Shown: positions 36,201 to 46,140 of the stretch, one piece after another
Position numbering within the stretch: position 1 is the first letter of the stretch
How the letters are laid out: each line of letters begins with the position of its first letter
DNA from: Crotalaria pallida
Lineage: Eukaryota; Streptophyta; Magnoliopsida; Fabales; Fabaceae
NCBI GenBank assembly: GCA_037953625.1
Contig: CM075649.1
Span: 107,141,290-107,205,289, forward strand
Length of the DNA: 64,000 nucleotides
Reading direction: 5' to 3'
Position numbers and translations under genes: made by a program
Notes under the pieces: model-generated
The model's input: the letters and a program-made list of their open reading frames with translations, nothing else
What the model was told of the DNA's origin: nothing
Database searches by the model: none

Positions 36201-37463
36201 AGAGGTATGCATCCTTCATGATCTTATTTGCCCGAAGAGAGAATATCTTATAAATGAAAACAAAGGCAAAAGTAGGTAACTGAGTCATTGGATATTCTGC
36301 AGGGAAACAACTCAACAAGTTATTGTAATTATGGGTGCACTTTTTTGTGCATGCCTCTTCCTTGGGGTGAACAATGCTTCTTCTGTGCAACCAATTGTTT
36401 CAATTGAAAGGACAGTGTTTTACAGAGAGAAAGCAGCTGGAATGTACTCTCCGATGGCATATGCAACCGCCCAGGTAGGTGTCACTGAACTGAAATTTAT
36501 ATCCAAGGTTAAATTTCTTATGGAAACTACAAATCATGGTTAATCTGATAATTGACAGGGCCTGGTGGAGTTCCCATACATCATTTCTCAGACATTAATA
36601 TTTGGGGTAATCACATATATTATGCTCAATTTTGAGAGGGACATTGGTAAGATTCATCTTTCCATATTGAAAACGCTTCCTACATCAATGACTTGGTCAC
36701 TTCGGTCTACCTAAAGTTTAACATCATTAGAATTGCAAACTTTACAATTTTAATTACATTAATCATACATTGTGTAGTTGAAGATATTGGTTTTAGGTAA
36801 CCTCAAAATTAAAAAAAAAATAAAAATCTCCTGTCTTCACGTTTATTGCTTTGTTTCAAATTACCTCTAAATTTGATGTCAGAAACACTAATTTAAGACT
36901 ATGATTTTCCTCTGATGCAGGAAAGTTTTTGTACTATATGATGTTCTTGTTCCTAACATTTTCCTACTTCACCTTTTACGGCATGATGGCTGTTGGCGTT
37001 ACTCCTAACCAACAATTTGCAGCTGTCATTTCTTCTGCATTTTACTCTCTGTGGAACCTTGCATCTGGTTTTATGATTCCAAAAGCGGTGAGTAAAGAGC
37101 CTAAGTCTAATACCCTTAGATGTGTCCAACATTTCTTGTATTGTTTTGTCCCTGATGCCAATGAGTTTTGCAATGTTTCAGCAAATTCCTGGATGGTGGA
37201 TTTGGTTCCATTATCTCTGCCCTGTTACTTGGACACTACGTGGTATTATCACGTCTCAGCTTGGTGATTTGGAGAGCATAGTTGTGGGACCTGGATTTAA
37301 GGGCACATTGAAAGAGTATTTAGCTGTTAGTCTTGGATATGAGCCTACAATTAATGGATTCCCTGTAGAGTGGATGTCAGCAATTGTGCTTATTGGCTTC
37401 ATAGTCCTCTTCTTTGGTTCCTTTGCTATGTCAGTTAAGGTGTTTAATTTCCAAAGGAGATGA
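27269..37463 (+). CDS. ABCG31: Full-size ABCG/PDR transporter, ABCG31-like, 23 exons, 1,430 aa
   Basis: ATP-driven exporter of the plasma membrane. Exons: 27269-27600, 28482-28602, 28925-29013, 29620-29704, 30802-30958, 31053-31129, 31252-31396, 31736-32037, 32123-32404, 32751-33067, 33181-33341, 33426-33529, 33629-33785, 33933-34117, 34415-34747, 34899-35189, 35276-35359, 35666-35799, 35977-36204, 36303-36474, 36559-36646, 36921-37087, 37182-37463. All junctions are GT/AG and keep frame; the sum is 4,293 nt, without internal stops. NBD1: Walker A GPPGSGKT (187-194), signature VSGGQRKR (325-332), Walker B ALFMDE (to 350). NBD2: GSSGAGKT (870-877), GLSTEQRKR, Walker B IIFMDE (to 1002), switch CTIHQPS. 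Two membrane domains follow the NBDs; the end is VKVFNFQRR. Start: first in-frame ATG. Family knowledge: Arabidopsis ABCG31 has a similar length and is linked to abscisic acid export from endosperm and to pollen coat lipids. Exact orthology is inferred. Confidence 0.93.
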
Positions 37464-37550
37464 TTAAAGAATAGAGTTTGAAGAACATCAGTGATCAGTG
37501 AAGCTACTGCTAAAACTTGACAGTCTCCATTGTTTTTTTTCTAAAAAAAA

Positions 37551-37556
37551 AATAAA
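37551..37556 (+). terminator. Possible polyadenylation signal of the ABCG gene
   Basis: AATAAA 88 bp after the stop codon, after a T-run and an A-run, and overlapping the first base of the SINE target duplication. Plant signals are loose, so this is only a candidate. Confidence 0.35.
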
Positions 37557-37569
37557 CAAAGTAATTATT

Positions 37570-37748
37570 CTAGTGTGCATCAAGGTATCCTCCAGCCGAA
37601 GACTAATCCTCTCCGAGCCGTAGAGATCACCTAAACGGGATTTGTCTCTATCAACAAAGTTTTTTCCATGGCCGCGGTAGGGATTGAACCCCTAACATTA
37701 TGGTAAAGGAACTCAGCTATATGCCAACATTACTCAACCTTGTTGATA
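37570..37748 (-). mobile_element. tRNA-derived SINE-like insertion with 14 bp target duplication
   Basis: The 179 bp block is flanked by identical acaaagtaattatt at 37556-37569 and 37749-37762. On the minus strand it has a pol III B box GGTTCAATCCC (37680-37690) and an A-box-like TAGCTGAGTTCC (37708-37719) in the right order and spacing. The minus-strand 3' end lacks a clear A or T tail, and an inverted tatcaacaa/ttgttgata pair (37650-37658, 37741-37749) is unexplained, so family membership is open. It lies in or just after the 3' UTR of the ABCG gene. Confidence 0.65.
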
Positions 37749-37762
37749 CAAAGTAATTATTT

Positions 37763-38640
37763 TAAAAAGTACAAGAAGTACCTTAACCCACGAAAGGAAA
37801 ATTGACAGTCTCCATTGTTAAATAGCCCTATGCAAATACAAAGGGACCATACACTAGAGAAAGAGTGTATAAAGGTACTTTTCCCTTTTTTTGATGAACA
37901 TTCTTCTTCTCTGCTCATCCATGTTAACTGAGAAGAGTGTAGAGGAGTCTTGAACTTTGTACAAAAAGATTATAGATTGAATTTTACCCCATTATATGAA
38001 GGTAAATACTAAATAGTTTGAAGCGCACACTTCATATTTGCCTGAGTTTTGTTTTCCTGTAATGTCTAATTGTAATTTATCAACTAATATGTCAAATTGG
38101 TTTATGATTTTGTAAGCATTGATCATTTTGATTTTTGAGATAAGATAAGTAAGTTATATTAGTATGTGACATTAATTATCGTCAATGATCCTTTGACGTG
38201 GACTTACAAAATTACCGAAACAACAATATTTTGAAAAAAAAAATAAAAAAAGAAAATAAAAACCGCTGACTATCCGTTAAAATAATTTTTGAGATTGTGG
38301 GTTTTGATCAAATTAGTCACTAACCTTGTGGATTGTAACACGCCAATTCGGTAACTTAAAAATCAACTTAATTAATTATAAAATACTCTAATTTTAAGGG
38401 TAATTTTTTTTAAACATGTTTTAAATAAACATTACTTCTCTTGGTCAAAGGTCAAAATAACTTTTCATTTCAACATAAAATTTGTTAACGATCATTTAAG
38501 TCCCAAACCAGGACATCACATTGTGAAATTTTCCCTCATAATTAACCCAATTCGCTTTCATTAAATAAACTCCAAATTGTAGATAACATTACTTGAAAAA
38601 GAAACCATAATACTAAAATACTTCTTTTCGTTAAATAATG
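37763..38640. other. Intergenic region downstream of the ABCG gene
   Basis: AT-rich, with no frame, RNA gene or repeat that I can support. Homopolymer A runs lie near 38235-38262. Confidence 0.5.
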
Positions 38641-40062
38641 GGCCAAAGGCCAATTGTATACAAGCTCATTGAAATAGAATGTGGGGGTACATCAAAGTAA
38701 GTAATCCTAACTGTAGTGTTCTGGACGAACGACCTTATGATTATAAAGCGAACCAAAGGTCTGATCCCAATCGAGTTTTACTGTAGGACTTCGTAGGATT
38801 TCTGAATATCCAATTGGGATAATCAGGATCTCCCTAGTCAACAAAGTGTGTGATTGTATCAACTTAAGGATGGAGAGAACGTACCTTAGCCCCCATAGCC
38901 TGGTGGTTCTTATAGGGGATTACCTGATACGTGTGTCTGTGAGCTTGCTGTTAAGGCCCATGAGAAGGGAGTGTTTGATTAGGACTAGTTAAGGTGCTGA
39001 TAAGCTAACCTTTATAAATCCTGCAGTGGATAAAAACTAGCCTTTATCTCGTGGTTTATCGAGCTGTGCGGGAATATAGGAGTGGTAGTTAGGCTGTTGG
39101 GACCGTAGCTGGTGATGATAAGGATGAAAATCTTGTGCTCGGTCATGATCCCGTAAGCCTTTTATTCACTCAAGTATCCCTAGCTCGGTATAACATGATT
39201 CCGACCAGACAGTGGTCGGTGTGCTTTACTTCAGTGTTTAACTGATCGGTGTAAAACGATATTGGTCGGATCAAGTCTGCAACACCCTACTTGCTTAACC
39301 CGAGTAATTAAGGAATAATTAAATAAATAAAGATATTACCTGGAAATATTATGGACTTGTTAATGTATTAGAATTCCTAGAAAATAAAGTTTTCTTTTTC
39401 TTTTCCTTTGAAATTCTAATGGGTCGGGTGCGCAATTCACAAAAACCTTTGGATCTCGGGAAATAACGTATACTTTCATTAAACCTTGGACTCGGCGTCC
39501 TTTGACATCAATAAAAATATAACTTAGGAACTTAGAAAATAAAGAATGAGATAACATTCGTTTGACATTAAAGCTTAGTATAACTTTGTTATTACAATCA
39601 TAGTGAAGCTATCTCTTAAAATATTTTCCTTTCGAAATGGCATAACCGAATCCTTTTGAAATAATATCACAGTAGGTGGAAAAATCATTGGACTATGAGT
39701 ACTAGAGATAAACATAACATATATATATATATAAAGTAGTGGTAAAAAGGTACATAGTCCAGGCTGTAAGATATCCGAGTCCAAGTAAACAAGTCCATGA
39801 AAACTGGAAGATAAAAAAGTAAGGATCAACACTCTAGAGCTATCCAAAAATATGTACAATAAAAACATATCAAAATAATGGCTCCAGAGCTGATCCAAGA
39901 GTAGTAGTAGTAGTAGTAGTAGTCCAAGTCACCAGAGAAGCATCCATCCATCCATCCATCATCAGAGTCCACAACAGCTGCAGATTGGGTTCCTGAGCCA
40001 CACTACCTATACTTAACACGTACCTAAGGGTCATCATCCCTTCACTGGCTACCAGTAAAGTG

Positions 40063-40476
40063 CTAGACTAGCTCGTCTTCGCTCCCTGCCTCGACAGGAT
40101 CCTCCTCCACCTCATCCGAGGAGGATGGTACCCTTCCACTGGGAACAGGGTCAGGTGATGGTGCAGCCCCGACTGGACTCGTCGGATCAACTCGAGAGGA
40201 AAAAGAGTGAGAGCGGTGAACCGAACGAAAACGAAAACTGTGATAAACACGGGCAGGTCGAGCAATAGCTGACCCATGATAAATATAAAAGGGTGGTACA
40301 TGCATAGTATAGATAATGGGGATCCTGAATCTACAAGGACAAACACGAATCAGTGGATTAGGGTGGTAGAAGGTCAACTCTACCTCACCCTCATACACTG
40401 CTCGGTGGTCCTCATAGACCCACACTCCACTAGGGAGAGGGCGGATCTCGATGCAGGCGAGATAGTGAGACATCAC
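40063..40476 (-). CDS. 137-codon frame inside the solo LTR, unknown function
   Basis: Begins MMSHYLACIEIRPLPSGVW, contains CPCRFRIPII and a Ser/Pro/Asp/Glu-rich end (SSSDEVEEDPVEAGSEDELV). It lies about 0.8 kb from the LTR 3' end. Composition looks protein-like (acidic tail, balanced core) rather than random AT-rich frame, but no family is recognised. It could be an old captured exon or part of a transcribed LTR leader. Confidence 0.3.
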   Translation of the reverse strand: MMSHYLACIEIRPLPSGVWVYEDHRAVYEGEVELTFYHPNPLIRVCPCRFRIPIIYTMHVPPFYIYHGSAIARPARVYHSFRFRSVHRSHSFSSRVDPTSPVGAAPSPDPVPSGRVPSSSDEVEEDPVEAGSEDELV

Positions 40477-41268
40477 CTACAAGGGCATGGGGATAAGCAA
40501 CGACATACACATAATCGAAAGAGAGTAAAGGTTTAACAATTTATATGCATGACAAATATTAGTCATCATATAATCTAATACAAGTCATTACACCAACAAA
40601 TCAATGACAAGTAAGAATGAATATAATATGCTCACACTCAGGTTATAATTCAAATAACAATTAATCATATATGAGTGGCATGATGTATGAATGTCCTATC
40701 ATCATTTCTAGCTTCATAGAAACTATTTCCCCCTTCAGGGGCAGCCATCCTTGTAACTTCATGTACAATTTTTGTACTCGGTACCTTTGCGGGATACAAT
40801 TCAATACCATTCCGTGGAATGTATTACGCTCAAGCTTGGTAGTGATTCAAAACGCCGCAACCTTGCGGACGTCATGCTCCAACGTAATAATCACATCATC
40901 AGTATCCTCACACTGGCCACGTTTTTATCACACATAAACGTGTCATCAAGCAGGACGTGTTTGGCGCTCCTAGAGGCCCTCCTCAGGTTATAAAAATAAT
41001 CGTGACAATTCAATCTATCATCCGAACTCCATGCATGAATGCATCACAATTAAGTCTTTGATTGGTATTTATAATTACTTGATAATATCCACATTATCTC
41101 GAAGTAATTAAGACATGTTCAATGAATAAATTCAGGATAAATATAGAGAATACCCAATCAGACATAATCCAGTCATATGTTCAGTTTATGACATTCCTTT
41201 ATGTTATATTAGGTTTAAATAAAAGTGGTTAACTTAAAAATGGTATTTAGGCACTTTTTGTCAAAATA

Positions 41269-41540
41269 CTCGAGTAGTTCCAGGAAGACTCGAGTAGTTC
41301 ATGTTGTTCTGGAAAAAGTTTGCATCAGACAGAATAAAATACTCAAGTAGTTCATGAGATACTCAAGTGGTTCATTGAAAATCTTGTTTCAGTCATATCA
41401 GAAGACTCGAGTGGTTCATCAAATACTCGAGTTGTTCATCATCCAGAGAACTCGAGTGGTTCATCAAATACTCGGGTATTAAACTGAAATATGGTGATTC
41501 TGCATCAGGAAATACTCGAGTCTTTCCTCAAATACTCGAG
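41269..41540. repeat. ACTCGAG cluster in gypsy solo LTR
   Basis: Seven exact CTCGAG words plus variants (actcaagtag, actcaagtgg, actcgggta), often followed by gttcatcaaat. Another lies at about 42612 (ggCTCGAGtctttt). The same word and spacing style are found in the unrelated SIRE elements. Confidence 0.88.
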
Positions 41541-42877
41541 TCTTTCATGATAGTAGAAACACTAAAATTGAGTTTTAACATACCATTTTCGATTTTAACC
41601 AATTTTAACTCAAACCAATGATCAACAGAGTTCATATAATATATATTAAACATGTTCAAACACTTAGAACACATCAAATTACAGAGATTGCATAGATTCA
41701 TCAAATTATGCATAAAACATGGAAAATTAACAACTCAACATACCAAAATACATAATACTCAACAAACTCACATTTTCCGGTTCCAAATAGTTTGCATGCA
41801 TCAATTATGACTTGCTCAAATCAGTTTTAGAGCATGGATTGGTCTCCAAACCAAAATCCCTATTCAAACTAAGCCCTTAGAGCCTCTTGATGGCTCTCTA
41901 ATTAAAATCATGCACTTTAAACTCAATCTAGTGTATATTAAGATTTCCCCTTACCTCACAGACGTGAATCAACAGAGACTTTACCAAAACTTAGCTTCCA
42001 AGCTTGATTTCCCCAAAAACCTTTTGACAGCAACACAGTTTGGATAGGGTCACAAGACCAACAATTTTGATCAACCAATCATGCAAAATAATTGGGGAAA
42101 TTGGTTAGGAGTTATTCTCTGCAACATGCATGAGAGAATGAAACGAGTTTGAAGTCAAGAGGATTCACGAGCTTACCAAAATCGAAGACCAAAGTAAGCT
42201 CCAAGAACCAATTTTTCGGTTTGACAGCAAAAAGACTCCAACTTTCGAGCTTCGATTCTCTTAGCACACCAACTCTCAACTCACGATTTTGGTGTCTTTG
42301 TGAAGCCCTAGATATGAGCTTCACAATGGTGTATAATTTGTGTATCAACTCTTAAGGACCAAGGAGAATCGAATGATCGAAGTTATGAACCCTAAACTCA
42401 GAAATTCTTCATGAAAATGGAAAAATGAGAGCTTGATGCATCAACCATGGCTATTTATAGCCAAATTCAGGTTTCATGCAGCTTGACGCGTGGTCTAAGA
42501 GGTGTTGCTGGGCTGAAATCGTATCAAAACGGTGGCAACTCGGTGGTGACTCATCAAAACGCACTAACTCGTGCACTGCTGTCCAGAATACTCGAATCTT
42601 TGCAGAAAGGCTCGAGTCTTTTGGCCAGTTTTAGAAAAATAATTATTTTCTTTTCTTTTCCCTCCAAAACCTTCTTAATATTACTTCTAGGTCCTAAAAC
42701 AGGGACTACTATGCAAAAATCTTATTTTCACATAATAATTATTATCAAATCATTTCTCATGCATTCTCACTTATCAAAAGCATGCACAAAACAAATAATT
42801 AATCGAAGATTAAATTAAAAGTAATTAATTATAAATAAACTTTCATTAATCAGGGATTAAAAATTTGGGATGTTACA

Positions 42878-43750
42878 AAGTTTGGTCCACTACATAAGCC
42901 CCCAAGCTCGGTAAGGTGATTTGAGCCTGTGCCGAGTTTAAAGGTGTGTCGAGAAGCTATCGGACCCTTTGGATTTTTCTGACTTAAAAGAGGATTCCAG
43001 CTGTTGAGCATGGTATGTGCTCCTATCCTTTCGTCTGCACGGAGGTGACGTTTGAGTTTTTCCTCTAACCTCCACGTGTGTTTTCCGGCATTGGGAATTG
43101 ATACGCAATGATTTACTTCGGAAACGAAAAGTTTTTTCCACCTTTGTTACAGCTGTTGCAGTAATGGGATTTAATACCTTTTAGGCCCAATTCGTTCCAT
43201 ATTGGAGGGAAAATTTAGAAAGAGGAACGGTTGAATTCTCATTTCACTTTTCTTTGCTTTCTCTCTCTTGCGGTTCCAAAAACTTCTGACTCCTGCATTC
43301 TTGTGATTTTCGTTCTTGCGACTTCAATCATCAGGGTTTTCTTTGTTGTTTTCACCGCATCTTCTTCCAAGGATTTTCTGAGCTTCTCTTCCAGTAACAA
43401 CAAGTATGCTTCTTCTTCTTGCTTCTTTACTGGTTTTTGGAGTTTTCCCCTTTTTCTAGGCTTGCATGCATTCGATTATATTTAGGAGGTTGCTTAGGGA
43501 CCGCGTTTAGTCATTCCTCTATTCTTGACAAATCTCTTGTTCTTTTTAACCATACCTCAGTTTCACCTGTTTGCTTTTCCTCTGAATCTGTCTTGGCTTC
43601 ACTGAGTATTATTCTTGTTTCTGTTCTGGCCTACTTTTTCTCTTGCTGAGTGGTTGTTGTAGTTATCTTCACAATTTTTGAGTTTCTGCGTTTCTGGGAT
43701 TTTCAATTTCTACGCCTTCTGGGCTTTGATTTTCGTCGTGAGAAGATAGG
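42878..43750 (+). other. Leader-like T/C-rich DNA of the unclassified repeat
   Basis: From 43205 the strand is T/C-rich and reads like a transcribed plant leader (ctttgctttctctctcttgcgg, atcatcagggttttc) up to the ATG at 43751. The ATG context is aagataggATGA. Short frames here (43231-43485, 43419-43649) show no domain and I do not call them. Confidence 0.4.
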
Positions 43751-43983
43751 ATGAGTGAGGAATCGGTGAACTCCAGTTTGCCCTCACCGGGCAAGGGAGA
43801 CGATCAAAGTACCAGTGTTAAGCCGTTAGCGATTTATTATCCGAGGGATTTGGTGGAGTCCAGACAAGGGGTGTTATCTTATAAGATTGCTGAGAGAGTA
43901 GAGCGAGCGAGGTTAAGGCGGCAACGGAGAGGTACCAACAACTTCTATTGGGGAGGTTCAACCGAGGTTTTCCGAGGGGGGAG
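43751..43983 (+). CDS. N-terminal part of an unknown protein, truncated by LTR fragment
   Basis: Starts MSEESVNSSLPSPGKGDDQS, continues KPLAIYYPRDLVESRQGVL and an Arg-rich ERVERARLRRQRRG, and is cut after about 77 codons where LTR sequence begins at 43984. The downstream codons to the next stop belong to the LTR. Composition fits the start of a retrotransposon Gag or a plant transposon protein; I do not recognise it. Confidence 0.4.
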
Positions 43984-44496
43984 TGCAACACCCTACTTTC
44001 TCAACTCGAGTAATTAAGAAATAAATAATTAAATATGTATAACTCGGAAATATTATGGACTTGTTAATATATTAGAGTTTGTCGGAAATAAATTTTTCTT
44101 TTTCTTTTTCCTTTGAAACCATAATGGGTCGGGTGCGCAAAATCACAAAACCTTTGGATCTCGGAAAATATCATATACATTGATTTAACTATGGATTCGA
44201 CGTCCTTTGATATCAATAAAGGGTGTCATGTATTCTTAGAAGTAAAATGTGAGATAGCATTCACTTGACTTTGAAAACTTAGTACAGTTTTATTATGAAA
44301 ATAGTAGTGAGGCTATCACTCGTCATTTTCATAACTTAAAGTATTAATCTTTCGAAGTGACATAAACGAATCCTTCTTAAACCATATCAGAGTAGCGGAA
44401 AATCATTGGACCATGAGCAGATAATATAAACAATATATATATATATACATCAGTGGTAAAAAGGGTGCATAGTCCAAAGTAGTACAAAGATACCGG
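43984..44496 (-). repeat. Gypsy LTR fragment (3' end of LTR), same family as the solo LTR
   Basis: Left end TGCAACACCCTACTTTCTC equals 39278; similarity runs through gggtcgggtgcgcaa and cctttggatctcgg up to the SIRE insertion at 44497. In minus orientation it is the end of an LTR. It may be the 3' LTR of the truncated gypsy element at 51455-54757, the rest lost in the deletion that removed the end of SIRE copy B. Confidence 0.78.
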
Positions 44497-46070
44497 TGTG
44501 AATTCAATGCTCCTAATTAGGTGGATTATGTTTTGATGATGACAAAATAATTAACAAATCATGCCTTGAAGATATTGCAACATCAACATCAACAAGAAGT
44601 CAAGAAAAGAAGACAAGTGCCCAATCATTCTCAATCAAATATTAATTGTAAATTTCTAATTTATGTTGAGAGTGGTTGAGAGTGGGTAGAATTAGTTAGT
44701 CTCTTCTAGGAATAAATTTTTATATGTTTATTAAGTTGAGATTGACCAAAAATTAATACTTGAGAGGAAAAGTAAAATTGAAAAATAATTTTTCCCATAT
44801 CTGATCAAAATACTCGAGTATTTTGATAAAGACTCGAGTATATACTCGAGTATTTATAGAAAAACTCGAGTATTTGTGCCAGGTCAGCAAATATGACCGT
44901 TAGTCTGGTTCGTGCACCAATTCACTCGTGACCGACCAAAAAGACTCGAGTATTTACCAAAAGACTCGAGTATTTTTGTCCAGTCAGCAAAAATGAACGT
45001 TGGAGAGACTCAAAAACCAATTGGGGACATTTGAGTCTCATCCAACCCAAGAGAGCAATTCAGAACCTGATTGTAAAATTTCTCTTTGAATTTGTGCAAG
45101 AACAAACAAGACAACAAGATCATATTGATTCAAGCTTTCTTAATTTCCTCTTCTCAAGTGTTAATTCCCAAAAAGCTCAACTTCTCACTCATATTGTCAT
45201 TTTATTCCAAGTTGAGTTTTAGGCCTCAATTCTTACATTGAGCTGTGCTTATTTGTGCTAATCCATTGTGAGATTAGTAATACACATACAAAAAGCTTGA
45301 TTATCCAAAGTCTTGGATTGTTCCCAAGCAAACCCTAAGTGGCTTAGGGTGTTGGAAGTCTTGAGAGGTTCTCAAGCACAAGACTAGGAGGTTCCTAGCC
45401 CGGTGGAGTTTCTTGAAGGGAGTTCAAGGAAGCTTTGTGAAGAGTTCTTCAATCACCGGAATCAAATTGGGGTAGAAATCAAGAGTTTGGTACACTCTTG
45501 AAAGGGTTAGGTTGAGTGAGGCCATTCTCAAGCAATCCTTTGTAATTTCTAACAATTTGATTATTAGTAGAAACTCCTAAGTGATTAGGAGGACTGGATG
45601 TAGCTCATTGTTGGAGTGAACCAGGATAAAATTGCTTGAGTGTTGGTTTATTGCTTTTAATCTACTTTCTAGCTCAATAGACTTAAGTCATTTCAATCAA
45701 TTAGGATTTATACAATTAGGTAGCAAGTTCAAGGAATCTTTGTGTTTAAAAGTTATTTAGATTGCTTGCTATTCTGTTGGATAAGTTCTTGTTTATTATT
45801 GAATTGATTTGAGTTAAATTGCTGAATTTTCGTTTCTGGTTTTTCTGCTATCTGATAGGAAAAACTCGAGTATTTCAGAAAAGACTCGAGTTGTTCATCA
45901 CTGAAAAACTCGAGTATTTCACAAAAGACTCGAGTCTTTTGTGTCTGATTCCAGAAAATTCAGTCTTAGCTCCATTCTTCAATTATCAATCGAAATATTT
46001 GGTATTAGTGCTTCAAATACTATTCACCCCCCCTCTAGTATTTGCTTAGCCCGCTTGTTGGTTTCCAACA
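44497..46070 (+). repeat. SIRE copy B 5' LTR (1,574 bp)
   Basis: TGTGAATTCAATG to TTTCCAACA, about 99 percent identical by eye to 5461-7036. CTCGAG clusters lie at 44811-44976 and 45864-45939. Confidence 0.95.
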
Positions 46071-46072
46071 AG

Positions 46073-46086
46073 TGGTATCAGAGCTC
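46073..46086 (+). promoter_or_regulatory. Primer binding site, initiator tRNA-Met (SIRE copy B)
   Basis: TGGTATCAGAGCTC begins two bases after the LTR end, matching the usual initiator tRNA-Met primer complement. Confidence 0.92.
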
Positions 46087-46140
46087 GGTCGAAAGATCGA
46101 GTGTAACAACTTTTTCGAAAAAGATCCTTTTGGAAACTTA

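Larger units (their letters stand above)
39278..42877 (-). repeat. Solo LTR of a Ty3/gypsy element (3,600 bp)
   Basis: In minus orientation starts TGTAACATCCCAAATTTTT (42877) and ends AGTAGGGTGTTGCA (39278). Flanks aagtc (39273-39277) and aagtt (42878-42882) form a target duplication with one C/T change. There is no internal region, so this is what recombination between two LTRs leaves. The last 500 bp match 43984-44496, and the U3 part matches LTR remnant C. It holds an ACTCGAG cluster (41269-41540), a 137-codon frame (40063-40476) and microsatellites (AGT)n at 39900-39923 and (CCAT)n at 39945-39960. Confidence 0.88.
38640..43983 (+). mobile_element. Unclassified repeat, split by a solo LTR and cut at its right end
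   Basis: Sequence left of the solo LTR (about 38640-39277) and right of it (42878-43983) join smoothly at aagt(c/t)tggtcc once the LTR is removed. The joined DNA has LTR- or leader-like features: aagcccccaagctcggtaagg (42896), a T/C-rich leader (43225-43640) and a reading frame from 43751. It ends where the gypsy LTR fragment begins at 43984. A 7 bp-stem hairpin CCGACCA-gacag-TGGTCGG lies at 39201-39219. A Tat/Ogre-type LTR plus gag start is one possibility; the left limit is approximate. Confidence 0.45.

Noticed and set aside
37570..37748. A tRNA gene, because of A and B boxes
   Set aside because: No cloverleaf can be drawn by eye and the block has a 14 bp target duplication; SINE-like instead.
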